This document shows positions 24,156-32,525 of a stretch of DNA of 64,000 nt, piece after piece. Where the stretch lies: NCBI RefSeq assembly GCF_014641615.1, contig NZ_BMIB01000005.1, positions 386,150-450,149 of the forward strand, in the 5' to 3' direction. This DNA comes from Filimonas zeae. GTDB lineage: Bacteria; Bacteroidota; Bacteroidia; Chitinophagales; Chitinophagaceae. The notes beneath the pieces are model-generated. The model was not told the origin of the DNA. It saw nothing but the letters and a program-made list of their open reading frames with translations, and did not search any database. The number at the start of each line of letters is the position of its first letter. Position 1 is the first letter of the stretch. The translations under genes were made by a program, and so were the position numbers.

Positions 24156-24528
24156 AGCGTACGAATTACTATTACAAGTTACCTCAAATACGGCACAAAC
24201 CACCTTAAAATCTGAACGCTTTAATACCGAACGCACACCGGAGGGGAAGCGAACCCAGGCACTTGCCTTACTACAACGTCCCCCGTACCTGGCGTTGATT
24301 AATTCTGGTCGCCGGCGCGCGCAGTGTACGCACTACTTGGCTCCTTACCCTATTAAAAACAGGTGCTGCCTAAAGCCAGCCTGCTGCCATATACTACTTA
24401 CCCGCTGCCCGTTTACTTTGTTGCCAGCCATTTACTGATACGCAGCAAGTCATTAGCTACCACGGCGTAACCTTTATGCAGCCGGAAAACTGTACTTTTA
24501 TTCCCTTCTCAGCTTAAACTTAATACAT
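24156..24528. other. gene-free stretch upstream of adenine deaminase
   Basis: A 373-bp intergenic segment with no convincing ORF. It is locally GC rich (for example CGCCGGCGCGCGCAG at 24310-24325) compared with flanking intergenic DNA. It must hold the divergent promoters of the hypothetical gene and ade; TACTTTTA at 24494-24501 is one mismatch from the -7 consensus and points towards ade. I see no repeat or RNA motif. Confidence 0.5.
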
Positions 24529-26166
24529 ATGTCCACTTTTACTATAGCAGGCCAACTGGCAGACGTTTGGAAAAAGAGTGTTTACCCGGCAGAAATCACC
24601 GTTTCGGAAGGAAGAATAACGGCCATTACACCACTGCCGGCAACTACCTCTACCCTCTCACTGCCTTACCTGTTGCCCGGCTTTGTAGATAGTCACGTAC
24701 ATATTGAAAGCAGCATGCTGGTGCCCTCAGAGTTTGCGCGTTTAGCGGTGGTGCATGGTACCATTGCCACGGTAAGCGACCCGCACGAAATAGCCAATGT
24801 GTGTGGTATAGAAGGCGTGCATTTTATGATAAACAATGGCAAACAAACGCCCTTCAAATTCAACTTTGGTGCGCCCAGCTGCGTACCTGCCACCACCTTT
24901 GAAACCGCAGGCGCTACGCTGGATACGCAGGCCGTAACCGGGCTGCTGGCCATGGAGGAGATTAAATACCTGAGCGAAATGATGAACTTTCCGGGTGTGC
25001 TGAACAAAGACCCGGAAGTAATACATAAAATAGCCGCTGCACACGCAGCCGGTAAACCCGTAGATGGCCACGCACCGGGCCTCCGCGGCGATCAGGCGCG
25101 GGAATACATTGCCGCCGGCATATCTACCGATCATGAATGTTTTACCGCAGCAGAAGCGCTGGATAAGCTGCAATACGGTATGAAAATTCTGATAAGAGAA
25201 GGCAGCGCTGCTAAAAACTTTGAAGCACTGGTAAGCCTGTTAAACGATCATGCAGATAACATCATGTTCTGTAGCGATGATAAACATCCGGATAGTCTGG
25301 TAGCTGGTCACATTAACCAGCTCTGCGCCCGTGCGGTGGCTAAGGGCATTCCGCTTTTCAACGTACTGCAGGCCGCCTGTGTAAACCCCGTATTGCATTA
25401 CAAACTGGGCATGGGATTATTGCGCGAGGGAGATGCAGCAGATTTGATTATAGTAAAAGACCTTACACATTTTGAGGTAAAACAAACTTATATAGATGGC
25501 GTGCTGGTAGCCGACAAAGGCAAAAGCCTGCTCAACAGCCAAACGGTACAACCCATTAATCAGTTTAACTGCACAGCTATTGATGCTGCGGTACTGGCAG
25601 TGCCTTTTACCGGCCAGCCCACTATACAGGTAATGGAAGCGCTGGATGGTCAGCTGATTACCAACAAAGGTGTTTATGAGCCACTGGTACAGAATAACCT
25701 GATAGTAAGCAATACTGCCCGTGACATTTTAAAAATAGTAGTGGTGAACCGCTACAACCCCGCACCTGTAGCCATTGCCTGGGTAAAGAACTTTGGATTA
25801 CAAAAGGGTGCTATCGCATCCAGCGTAGCGCACGACAGCCATAACATTATTGCGGTAGGGGCAGATGATGCCAGCCTTGCACAGGCTATTAATCTGGTGA
25901 TTGAAGCCGAAGGTGGCGTAAGCTGTGTGGTACCGGGTGAAGCAGCGCAGATAATAGCCCTGCCGGTTGCGGGCCTTATGAGTGCAGAAGATGGATATAA
26001 GGTAGCGGATGATTACACCCGTATTGATAAACAGGCCAAAGCCGCCGGAGCCACATTAGGTTCACCGTTTATGACGCTGAGCTTTATGGCATTACTGGTA
26101 ATTCCGCACCTGAAACTGAGCGACCTGGGCCTGTTTGATGGAGATAGTTTTTCGTTTACGGCTTAA
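24529..26166 (+). CDS. ade: adenine deaminase
   Basis: 545 aa, in the usual size range. An amidohydrolase with metal motif DSHVHIESSM (His 56 and 58), SDPHEIANVCG, DGHAPGLRGDQAREY, CSDDKHPDSLVAGHIN, and the C-terminal domain with VAHDSHNIIAVGADDASL and a conserved EGGVSCVV. The enzyme converts adenine to hypoxanthine and ammonia for purine salvage, using a manganese/iron centre. Its stop overlaps the stop of the convergent anmK gene by 4 bp. Uracil salvage (upp) is two genes away. Confidence 0.95.
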   Translation: MSTFTIAGQLADVWKKSVYPAEITVSEGRITAITPLPATTSTLSLPYLLPGFVDSHVHIESSMLVPSEFARLAVVHGTIATVSDPHEIANVCGIEGVHFMINNGKQTPFKFNFGAPSCVPATTFETAGATLDTQAVTGLLAMEEIKYLSEMMNFPGVLNKDPEVIHKIAAAHAAGKPVDGHAPGLRGDQAREYIAAGISTDHECFTAAEALDKLQYGMKILIREGSAAKNFEALVSLLNDHADNIMFCSDDKHPDSLVAGHINQLCARAVAKGIPLFNVLQAACVNPVLHYKLGMGLLREGDAADLIIVKDLTHFEVKQTYIDGVLVADKGKSLLNSQTVQPINQFNCTAIDAAVLAVPFTGQPTIQVMEALDGQLITNKGVYEPLVQNNLIVSNTARDILKIVVVNRYNPAPVAIAWVKNFGLQKGAIASSVAHDSHNIIAVGADDASLAQAINLVIEAEGGVSCVVPGEAAQIIALPVAGLMSAEDGYKVADDYTRIDKQAKAAGATLGSPFMTLSFMALLVIPHLKLSDLGLFDGDSFSFTA

Positions 26167-27260
26167 AACTCCTGACCAATCCATACTGCACCGCCAATAC
26201 TGCTGCGAACAGCGCCTGTAACGCTGTTGAGCACGGTATTTTCTTCGCGCCAGCGCAGTATGCCCAGCAGCGCCATAATCAGCGCTTCTTTATAGTTAAT
26301 CAGTTGTTCATCAGCCACCGTAACGGTAATGCCGAAAGGTTGTACTGCCTCCTGTATTCTTTTTACCAGAAAACCATTGAGTGCGCCTCCGCCGGTTACC
26401 AGCATCTGGTGGCCCGCGCCTGCTGCTTTGGGCTGTAGTGCATTTACTGCATAGGCCACCTGCTGCGCAATATGTTCGGTATAGGTACGTAAAGCATTTT
26501 GAGTAGTTGCCTGCGCTGCCTGTACCAGCGGGTAAACCGTATCGGTGCCAAAGCTGTTGGCGAGCGATTTGGGGTAGCTCTGCTGATAATAAGGCAGGGC
26601 ATTGAGTTGCGTAAGTAAACCGGTATCTACCGCGCCACCTGCGGCCAATGCGCCGTTATCGTCGTAGGCTTTGCCCTCCTGTGCAGCCAGCATGTTCAGC
26701 ACACGGTTGGCCGGGCAAACATCGTAGGCAATATAACCTGAAGGGCTGTTTAAAGAGATATTGGCAATACCACCAATGTTTAAAAACCAGCTGTTATCAC
26801 CCAGCAGCAGTTTTTCGCCCAAAGGCACAATAGGTGCTCCCTGTCCGCCCAGGGCCACGTCCAGCGCGCGTAAATCGCTCACTACATTAATACCGGTAAC
26901 GGCTGCAATGGTGGCGCCATCGCCCAGTTGGGCAGTCATTTTCTGCTCCGGGGCATGAAATACGGTATGGCCGTGACTGGCAATCAGTTGTACCTGATGG
27001 TGCAGGCTGTAGGTTTCAATAAACTCATTCACCTTTTCGCCGGAAAAACGACCGAACCCGCTGTGTAACAACAGGTAATCACGGGCATTCAGCTGATCGG
27101 CCGTGCGCAGGCGGTTTGCCCATTCCTCACTGTAGGCGTAGCAGTGTGCTGCCTTAATTGTATAGGTCCATTTGCCCCTGCTTTCGTCAAGCTCTGCAAA
27201 CACTACATCCAGTCCGTCCAGCGACGATCCGCTCATTAAACCGATTACCCTGTATATCAT
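26163..27260 (-). CDS. anmK: anhydro-N-acetylmuramic acid kinase
   Basis: 365 aa. Sugar-kinase fold with the ATP-binding opening IGLMSGSSLDGLDVV, then IASHGHTVFHAPEQKMTAQLGDGA, the GGIANIS phosphate motif and MLVTGGGALNGFLV. AnmK phosphorylates and hydrolyses 1,6-anhydro-MurNAc, recycling cell wall fragments to MurNAc-6-phosphate. Start ATG at 27260, 7 nt after a TAnnTTTG box within the 36-bp palindrome shared with upp. Confidence 0.95.
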   Translation of the reverse strand: MIYRVIGLMSGSSLDGLDVVFAELDESRGKWTYTIKAAHCYAYSEEWANRLRTADQLNARDYLLLHSGFGRFSGEKVNEFIETYSLHHQVQLIASHGHTVFHAPEQKMTAQLGDGATIAAVTGINVVSDLRALDVALGGQGAPIVPLGEKLLLGDNSWFLNIGGIANISLNSPSGYIAYDVCPANRVLNMLAAQEGKAYDDNGALAAGGAVDTGLLTQLNALPYYQQSYPKSLANSFGTDTVYPLVQAAQATTQNALRTYTEHIAQQVAYAVNALQPKAAGAGHQMLVTGGGALNGFLVKRIQEAVQPFGITVTVADEQLINYKEALIMALLGILRWREENTVLNSVTGAVRSSIGGAVWIGQEF

Positions 27261-27267
27261 AATGGCG

Positions 27268-27275
27268 CAAAAGTA
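27268..27275 (-). promoter_or_regulatory. -7 promoter box of anmK
   Basis: TACTTTTG on the minus strand, 7 nt before the anmK ATG. Part of the 36-bp palindrome; it cannot be used at the same time as the upp box, because polymerase footprints overlap. Confidence 0.55.
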
Positions 27276-27283
27276 AAAATTTT

Positions 27284-27291
27284 TACTTTTG
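27284..27291 (+). promoter_or_regulatory. -7 promoter box of upp (leaderless)
   Basis: TACTTTTG, 4 nt before the upp ATG at 27296. Predicted start of transcription is the A of ATG, so a leaderless mRNA is expected. Confidence 0.55.
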
Positions 27292-27295
27292 CGCC

Positions 27296-27949
27296 ATGGT
27301 AATCAACTTAAGCGATCAACACAGCCTGGTAAGCAACTGGGTAAGCGAACTCAGAAATGTAGACGTACAAAACGACCGTATGCGTTTTCGCCGCAATCTG
27401 GAGCGTATTGGCGAGGTGGCCGCTTACGAGATAAGCAAGGAGTTGCCCTGGGTAGAAACAGAGGTGCAAACCCCGCTGGGCACCCACAACAGCAAGTTAC
27501 TGGCAGAGCAGCCGGTGCTGATTACCATTCTGCGTGCAGGCCTGCCGCTGCATCAGGGTATGCTCAACTACCTGGATAAGGCAGACAACGGCTTTATCTC
27601 CGCCTACCGCAAACACCACCGCGATGGCAGTTTTGAAATAAGTCTGGATTATATGAGCTGCCCCTCACTGGACGGCCGTATTGTTATCATCAGCGATCCT
27701 ATGCTGGCCACCGGCTCTTCCCTGGTAAAATCTATTGCCGGTTTAAAAGCCGAGGGTACTCCGTCTGAAATACATGTGGTTTGTGCCATTGCCTGTACTT
27801 CGGGTATTGAGCTGGTAAAGCGTCAGTCAGGCGACGACATCAAAATCTGGTGTGGCGATATTGACGATGAAATAACTGCAAAAGGTTACATTGTACCTGG
27901 TTTAGGGGACGCTGGCGATCTTGCTTTTGGCAGTAAAACGCAATCCTGA
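27296..27949 (+). CDS. upp: uracil phosphoribosyltransferase
   Basis: 217 aa. The type I PRTase signature is clear: VLITILRAGLPLHQGM, LDYMSCPSLDGRIVIISDPMLATGSSLVKSI (PRPP site DPMLATG) and the C-terminal YIVPGLGDAGDLAFG, where PGLGDAGDR-like residues bind uracil. The enzyme makes UMP from uracil and PRPP. Start ATG at 27296 lies in the palindrome. Divergent from anmK. Confidence 0.95.
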   Translation: MVINLSDQHSLVSNWVSELRNVDVQNDRMRFRRNLERIGEVAAYEISKELPWVETEVQTPLGTHNSKLLAEQPVLITILRAGLPLHQGMLNYLDKADNGFISAYRKHHRDGSFEISLDYMSCPSLDGRIVIISDPMLATGSSLVKSIAGLKAEGTPSEIHVVCAIACTSGIELVKRQSGDDIKIWCGDIDDEITAKGYIVPGLGDAGDLAFGSKTQS

Positions 27950-28037
27950 TCGCACACATTACCTTTTATATATTTTATCGGTGAAGCAACAGTAATCACG
28001 GGGGGATTATCTTACATTTAACGCGCAATCCCAACTG

Positions 28038-29057
28038 ATGAGAAAGTATGTTCTACTATTAGCAACAATTTGGGGAATGAATAGCGGTGTTTCTGCACAG
28101 GATCCGCACTTTTCCCAATTCTTTGCATCGCCCTTAACGCTCAACCCTGCTTTCACCGGCAAGTTTGATGGCAACGTGCGTGTGGCCGGTAATTACCGCA
28201 ATCAATGGCCTTCTATTAATCAGGCCTACCAGACCGCTACGGGCTCTGTAGACTTTCCTATTCTGCGTGGGCGCATTCCTGAAAATGATACCTGGGGCGT
28301 AGGCGCCATGGCGTTTACAGATAAGAGTGCCGCAGGTGCTGTTAAATTCAACTATTTTACCCTTAGCACCGCTTACCATAAAGGACTGGACGAAGAAGGA
28401 TTTCATCAGATAGGGCTGGGCTTTCAGGCCACTTACAGCAATATGATGATTAACACCGGCGCGCTGAAGTTTGAAGATCAGCTGACCAGCTCCGGCTTTA
28501 CCGGCGCTACCTCAGAAGCCTTTGGTGGCAGTACATTGAAGAATAATTACTGGGATGTAAATGCGGGCCTGTTATACACCGGCAGCACTACTGACAGAAA
28601 TAACTTTTACGCGGGCTTTAGTGTGTATCATATTAACCGCCCCAAACAAAGTTTCAATCCCGGCCCTAATGAACTGATATACCTGCTGAACCCGCGTGTT
28701 ACCTTCCACGCAGGTGGTTACACCCCGCTTAGCGATAGAGCCGTTTTACATCTGAGCCTGCTCAGCAGTTCGCAGGCAAAAGCACGCGAAACCGTTGCGG
28801 GTGGTGCGGTGCAGTTTATGACCGGCGATATTGATTACAACCCCATCAGCTTGTATACCGGTGTATGGACCCGCTTTGGCGATGCCCTGATTCCTTACCT
28901 GGGCCTGGAGTTTAATTCAATGCGTTTGGGAGTTACGTATGACGTAAATACCTCGCAGTTGAAAACCGCTTCCGGCAGCAAAGGCGGTATTGAAGTATCT
29001 CTCATTTACATTAATAAATCGCCCGATACCAGAAACCTTCCTTGTCCTAAGTTTTAG
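28038..29057 (+). CDS. PorP/SprF family type IX secretion membrane protein
   Basis: 339 aa with a signal peptide (1-20, ending GVSAQDP) and the family hallmark right after it: DPHFSQFFASPLTLNPAFTG. The rest is a predicted outer membrane barrel with alternating aromatic strands. PorP/SprF proteins work with type IX secretion, often anchoring or assisting gliding adhesins; genomes carry many copies, usually next to a large secreted protein. Here none is adjacent, so this is an orphan copy. It converges on the DNA glycosylase gene, 1 bp apart. Confidence 0.92.
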   Translation: MRKYVLLLATIWGMNSGVSAQDPHFSQFFASPLTLNPAFTGKFDGNVRVAGNYRNQWPSINQAYQTATGSVDFPILRGRIPENDTWGVGAMAFTDKSAAGAVKFNYFTLSTAYHKGLDEEGFHQIGLGFQATYSNMMINTGALKFEDQLTSSGFTGATSEAFGGSTLKNNYWDVNAGLLYTGSTTDRNNFYAGFSVYHINRPKQSFNPGPNELIYLLNPRVTFHAGGYTPLSDRAVLHLSLLSSSQAKARETVAGGAVQFMTGDIDYNPISLYTGVWTRFGDALIPYLGLEFNSMRLGVTYDVNTSQLKTASGSKGGIEVSLIYINKSPDTRNLPCPKF

Positions 29058-29058
29058 T

Positions 29059-29742
29059 TTATTTCTTTTTAGCGCTTACATACTTATTGCCCTTTACTAT
29101 AAAACGGTAAGGCCATAGCGCATGTTCGCCTGCGTAATCCACCCCAATACGGGGTGTAGCAAGCACTTCTTCTTCTTTGTAAGTAAACCCATCATCGGCA
29201 ATATACAGGTTGCTTTCCTGTTGCGCCAGCAAGGCTCCTGTGTGTACTACGGAAATACCCAGTGCCTTTGCCACGTTGCCCGGGCCCCGGGTAAGGGTAT
29301 AATCCTGTTGGGCTTTACCGGTTCTGCGTAGCATTTCATCTATCCCCACCAGTGGCTCCAGTGCGCGTATGAGAATAGCATGCGGAATATCTTTCTGGTT
29401 GGTAACTACGTTAAACATCTGGTGCAACCCGTAACAGAGATACACGTAAGCAGTACCCCCCGTGGCATACATAATTTCTGTACGTTGGGTACGCCGCCCG
29501 CTAAAGGCATGGGAGGCTCTGTCGCCCACGCCCTCGTAAGCTTCGGTTTCTACAATTCTTCCGGCAGTAATAACGCCATCAAACGAAGTAACCAGTATCT
29601 TTCCGAGCAGTTCACGCGCAACGGTTACAACATCTGCCCGCAGATAGAAGGACTGGTGCAGTTTTTGCCAGTTAGCAAAAACTTGTTCAGAATCACTAAT
29701 ATGGTTCCATTTACGTGTCAATTCACCTAAATTTAACCGCAA
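29059..29742 (-). CDS. DNA-3-methyladenine glycosylase (AAG/MPG family)
   Basis: 227 aa as read from TTG at 29742; the true start is uncertain because the family core starts near SFYLRADVVTVARELLGKILV and no ATG lies upstream of it (TTG at 29721 is an alternative). Active-site motifs are present: GRIVETEAYEG (Glu base), DRASHAFSGRRTQRTEIMY, GTAYVYLCYGLHQMFNVVT and LTRGPGNVAKALGI. It removes alkylated purines in base excision repair. A TATTTTG sequence just upstream (29747) may be its promoter. Confidence 0.92.
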   Translation of the reverse strand: MRLNLGELTRKWNHISDSEQVFANWQKLHQSFYLRADVVTVARELLGKILVTSFDGVITAGRIVETEAYEGVGDRASHAFSGRRTQRTEIMYATGGTAYVYLCYGLHQMFNVVTNQKDIPHAILIRALEPLVGIDEMLRRTGKAQQDYTLTRGPGNVAKALGISVVHTGALLAQQESNLYIADDGFTYKEEEVLATPRIGVDYAGEHALWPYRFIVKGNKYVSAKKK

Positions 29743-29756
29743 AATAAATCCCCCAG

Positions 29757-30530
29757 GTGTTAAAAGAGATAATAATAGCCATCCAATCCTATAGCCAGGC
29801 CCATTTTTTTATTCAGAAACACAAGCTATGGAAATGGATTTTGATACCCGGTATTGTTTACGCCATACTGTTTATGGTAAGCATGTACTTTTTTGGGGGA
29901 ACGGCCAGCAGCTTTATTGACTGGCTGAACACGAAAACCGGGCTGGTAAGATGGGTGGAGCGCCGCCAGAGTGGTTTACTCGGTTTTCTGTTTGCACTAT
30001 CGGGTTTGTTCTTCTGGTTGATGCAGATGATGCTGTACTTCTCTTTGTTTAAATACGTTATTCTCATTATAGGCTCACCCGTATTTGCCTACCTGAGCGA
30101 AAAAACAGAAGCCATACTGGAAGGGCAGGAACTGCGTTTTCAGTTTTCTGAAGTAAAGGCAGATATTACCAGGGGTATTAAAGTGGCATTACGCAACGCC
30201 GCCCTGCAAACCTTTTACAGTGTGCTGCTGGTAATTTTATCGCTTATACCTATTGCCGGCTGGATTACACCTGTGCTGGGTGTTACCAACGAGTGCTTTT
30301 ATTACGGCTTTTCTATGATGGATTACAGCTTTGCCCGTAAGCGCAAAGGCACCGCCAGCAGTAATTACTTTATTAATCATAACAGAGGCCTGGCAGTGGG
30401 CAATGGTATTGTATTCTTTCTCATGCACCTGGTTCCTTTTGTGGGCTGGGTGCTGGCGCCGGCCTATGCTATTATAGCTGCCACCTTCAGCATGCGCCGT
30501 GTGCGGGAAAAGAACGGAATACCTAAATAA
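29757..30530 (+). CDS. EI24 domain membrane protein (CysZ-like)
   Basis: 257 aa from GTG at 29757. Four to five membrane helices: 27-47 (ILIPGIVYAILFMVSMYFF), 75-110, 150-180 (FYSVLLVILSLIPIAGWIT) and 220-245. Ends in the conserved FSMRRVREKNGI. EI24/CysZ proteins in E. coli carry sulfate for cysteine synthesis; the Bacteroidota homologues are divergent and no sulfur gene is near, so the substrate is open. Its stop overlaps the promoter box of the next gene. Confidence 0.85.
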   Translation: MLKEIIIAIQSYSQAHFFIQKHKLWKWILIPGIVYAILFMVSMYFFGGTASSFIDWLNTKTGLVRWVERRQSGLLGFLFALSGLFFWLMQMMLYFSLFKYVILIIGSPVFAYLSEKTEAILEGQELRFQFSEVKADITRGIKVALRNAALQTFYSVLLVILSLIPIAGWITPVLGVTNECFYYGFSMMDYSFARKRKGTASSNYFINHNRGLAVGNGIVFFLMHLVPFVGWVLAPAYAIIAATFSMRRVREKNGIPK

Positions 30531-30535
30531 ATTTG
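30528..30535 (+). promoter_or_regulatory. -7 promoter box of the RsmI-like gene
   Basis: TAAATTTG, exact TAnnTTTG match, overlapping the EI24 stop codon and ending 6 nt before ATG at 30542. Predicts a 5' leader of at most 1-2 nt. Confidence 0.45.
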
Positions 30536-30541
30536 TGCAAT

Positions 30542-31249
30542 ATGAGCCTGGGCGTTGTATATCTGATACCAACCGTTTTACATGAAGAAGAGCAGGCCTT
30601 ACAGGTACTGCCCTCTTACATACTGGACGCTATAAAACAGTGTGATTCCTTTTTTGCAGAGAACGAAAAAACAGCACGTCGCTTCTTTAAGAAACTGTGG
30701 CGGGAAATGGTGATTGATAACTACAGCTGGTTTGCCATTCACAAAGCCGAAGAAGCGGTTACCAACGCTTTTGTACAACAACTGCAACAAGGTAAAAACA
30801 TCGGTATTATCAGCGAAGCCGGCTGCCCCGGCGTGGCAGATCCCGGCCAGATACTGGTAGCCGCCGCCCAGAAAGCAGGTGCAGTAGTAAAACCGCTGGT
30901 AGGCCCCAGTTCTATTTTACTGGCCCTTATGGCCAGCGGTATGAACGGGCAGGGCTTTCGCTTTCACGGCTATCTGCCTATAGACGGTGTTGACCGCAAA
31001 AAGGCCATCAGAGAGCTGGAAGCAGACTCACAAAAGCAAAACTGCACCCAATTATTTATAGAAACGCCCTACCGGAATAACCAGCTGGTTGGTGACATAC
31101 TGCAAACCTGCCGCCCCGAAACACGCCTGTGCATTGCCGCCGATATTACTGCATCTACCGAAAACATACGCACACGCACTATTAAAGAATGGAAACAGCA
31201 GGTACCCGACGTACATAAAAAGCCTGTTATCTTTTTATTACACGCCTGA
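30542..31249 (+). CDS. RsmI-like SAM-dependent methyltransferase (tetrapyrrole methylase fold)
   Basis: 235 aa from ATG at 30542 (MSLGVVYLIPTVLHEE). Motifs of the tetrapyrrole methylase family: IGIISEAGCPGVADPGQILV, KPLVGPSSILLALMASGMNGQGFRFHGYLP, FIETPYRNNQLVGDIL and LCIAADITASTENI. RsmI 2'-O-methylates C1402 of 16S rRNA; the Bacteroidota group with this shorter N-terminus is related, but its target may differ. It follows the EI24 gene by 11 bp. Confidence 0.9.
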   Translation: MSLGVVYLIPTVLHEEEQALQVLPSYILDAIKQCDSFFAENEKTARRFFKKLWREMVIDNYSWFAIHKAEEAVTNAFVQQLQQGKNIGIISEAGCPGVADPGQILVAAAQKAGAVVKPLVGPSSILLALMASGMNGQGFRFHGYLPIDGVDRKKAIRELEADSQKQNCTQLFIETPYRNNQLVGDILQTCRPETRLCIAADITASTENIRTRTIKEWKQQVPDVHKKPVIFLLHA

Positions 31250-31387
31250 TTCTCAACGAATACAACACACACATTATCAAAACTTTAACTACTTAAAGGC
31301 GTATTCGCCTAACTGGCCAACTATTCCCTAAACCGCAACAACCAATTGAAGAAATGATTGTTACTTTGCTTACTTAAACCATTGTGC

Positions 31388-32524
31388 ATGCGTATAGGAA
31401 TTGTATGCTACCCCACCTTTGGGGGTAGTGGTGTTTTGGCTACAGAGTTAGGAAAGGCATTGGCAGATAAAGGACATTCAGTACATTTTATTACTTACCA
31501 GCAGCCCGTTCGGTTAAACGTTTTTAATACCAACATTTATTACCATGAAGTACGGGTACCCACTTACCCGCTGTTCGATTACCCACCGTATGAGCTGGCA
31601 CTCGCCAGTACCATGGTAGATGTAATCCGTAACCACGATCTGGATCTGCTGCATGTGCATTACGCTATACCCCACGCCTCTGCGGCTTATATGGCCAAGC
31701 AGATACTGGCCAAACAAGGCAGAGATATCCCTTTCATAACCACTTTACACGGTACCGATATTACCCTGGTAGGAAAAGATAAAACCTACGAGCCGGTAGT
31801 TACCTTCTCTATTAATGAAAGTGACGCTATTACTGCAGTATCGCAGAACCTGAGGGAAGAGACTTACCGCTCCTTCCCTATTACCAAAGAGATAGATGTG
31901 ATTCACAACTTTGTGGACGTAAAAAGGTTCAATAAAAAGCCTATTGAAGCGTTCCGCAAGGTGATAGCCCCTAACGATGAAAAGATACTGGTACACGCCT
32001 CTAACTTCAGAAAAGTAAAGCGCGTACAGGATGTAGTAAGGGTATTTGCACAGGCGCTGGCTAAAGTACCCGCTAAACTGCTGATGGTAGGGGATGGCCC
32101 GGAACGCCCTATGGCAGAAGAACTGGTAAGAGAACTGGGGGTAGACGAGCACGTACGCTTTTTAGGCAAACAGGAGCAGATGGAAGAGATTATGGCCGTA
32201 TCTGATATATTTGTGCTGCCCTCAGATTATGAAAGCTTTGGTTTGGCTGCGCTGGAAGCTATGGCAGCCCGCATGCCGGTAATAAGCTCTAACGCAGGTG
32301 GCTTACCAGAGGTAAATATTGATGGGGTAACCGGTTATCTTACCAAAGTAGGTGATGTAGCGGCCATGAGTGAGAAAGTAGTAGAACTGCTTACGGATGA
32401 CGAGAAACTGAACCGTTTTAAAGAACAGGCCTACGAGCAGGCCTGCCGTTTCGATATTCACAATATTATTCCGCGGTATGAAAAGCTGTACAGCCGTTTC
32501 TGCCGGATGGAGCCGTGCTTTTAA
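31388..32524 (+). CDS. bshA: N-acetyl-alpha-D-glucosaminyl L-malate synthase BshA
   Basis: 378 aa from ATG at 31388 (MRIGIVCYPTFGGSGVLATELGKAL is the typical BshA start; an upstream in-frame TTG at 31358 adds a non-conserved tail). GT4 glycosyltransferase with two Rossmann domains: HVHYAIPHASAAYMA, TTLHGTDITLVG, SNFRKVKRVQDVVRVF and the nucleotide-sugar EX7E region in FVLPSDYESFGLAALEAMA. It joins UDP-GlcNAc to L-malate, the first step of bacillithiol synthesis. The other bsh genes are not in the window. Confidence 0.95.
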   Translation: MRIGIVCYPTFGGSGVLATELGKALADKGHSVHFITYQQPVRLNVFNTNIYYHEVRVPTYPLFDYPPYELALASTMVDVIRNHDLDLLHVHYAIPHASAAYMAKQILAKQGRDIPFITTLHGTDITLVGKDKTYEPVVTFSINESDAITAVSQNLREETYRSFPITKEIDVIHNFVDVKRFNKKPIEAFRKVIAPNDEKILVHASNFRKVKRVQDVVRVFAQALAKVPAKLLMVGDGPERPMAEELVRELGVDEHVRFLGKQEQMEEIMAVSDIFVLPSDYESFGLAALEAMAARMPVISSNAGGLPEVNIDGVTGYLTKVGDVAAMSEKVVELLTDDEKLNRFKEQAYEQACRFDIHNIIPRYEKLYSRFCRMEPCF

Positions 32525-32525
32525 A

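Larger units (their letters stand above)
27262..27297. repeat. perfect 36-bp palindrome between anmK and upp
   Basis: ATGGCGCAAAAGTAAAAA (27262-27279) followed directly by its reverse complement (27280-27297), with no spacer. Each arm contains TACTTTTG, a -7 box, one for each divergent gene, and the right arm contains the upp start codon. Confidence 0.95.

Noticed and set aside
24100..24438. 112-codon plus-strand ORF before ade
   Set aside because: Overlaps the hypothetical gene on the other strand, low-complexity translation, no conserved pattern or ribosome site.
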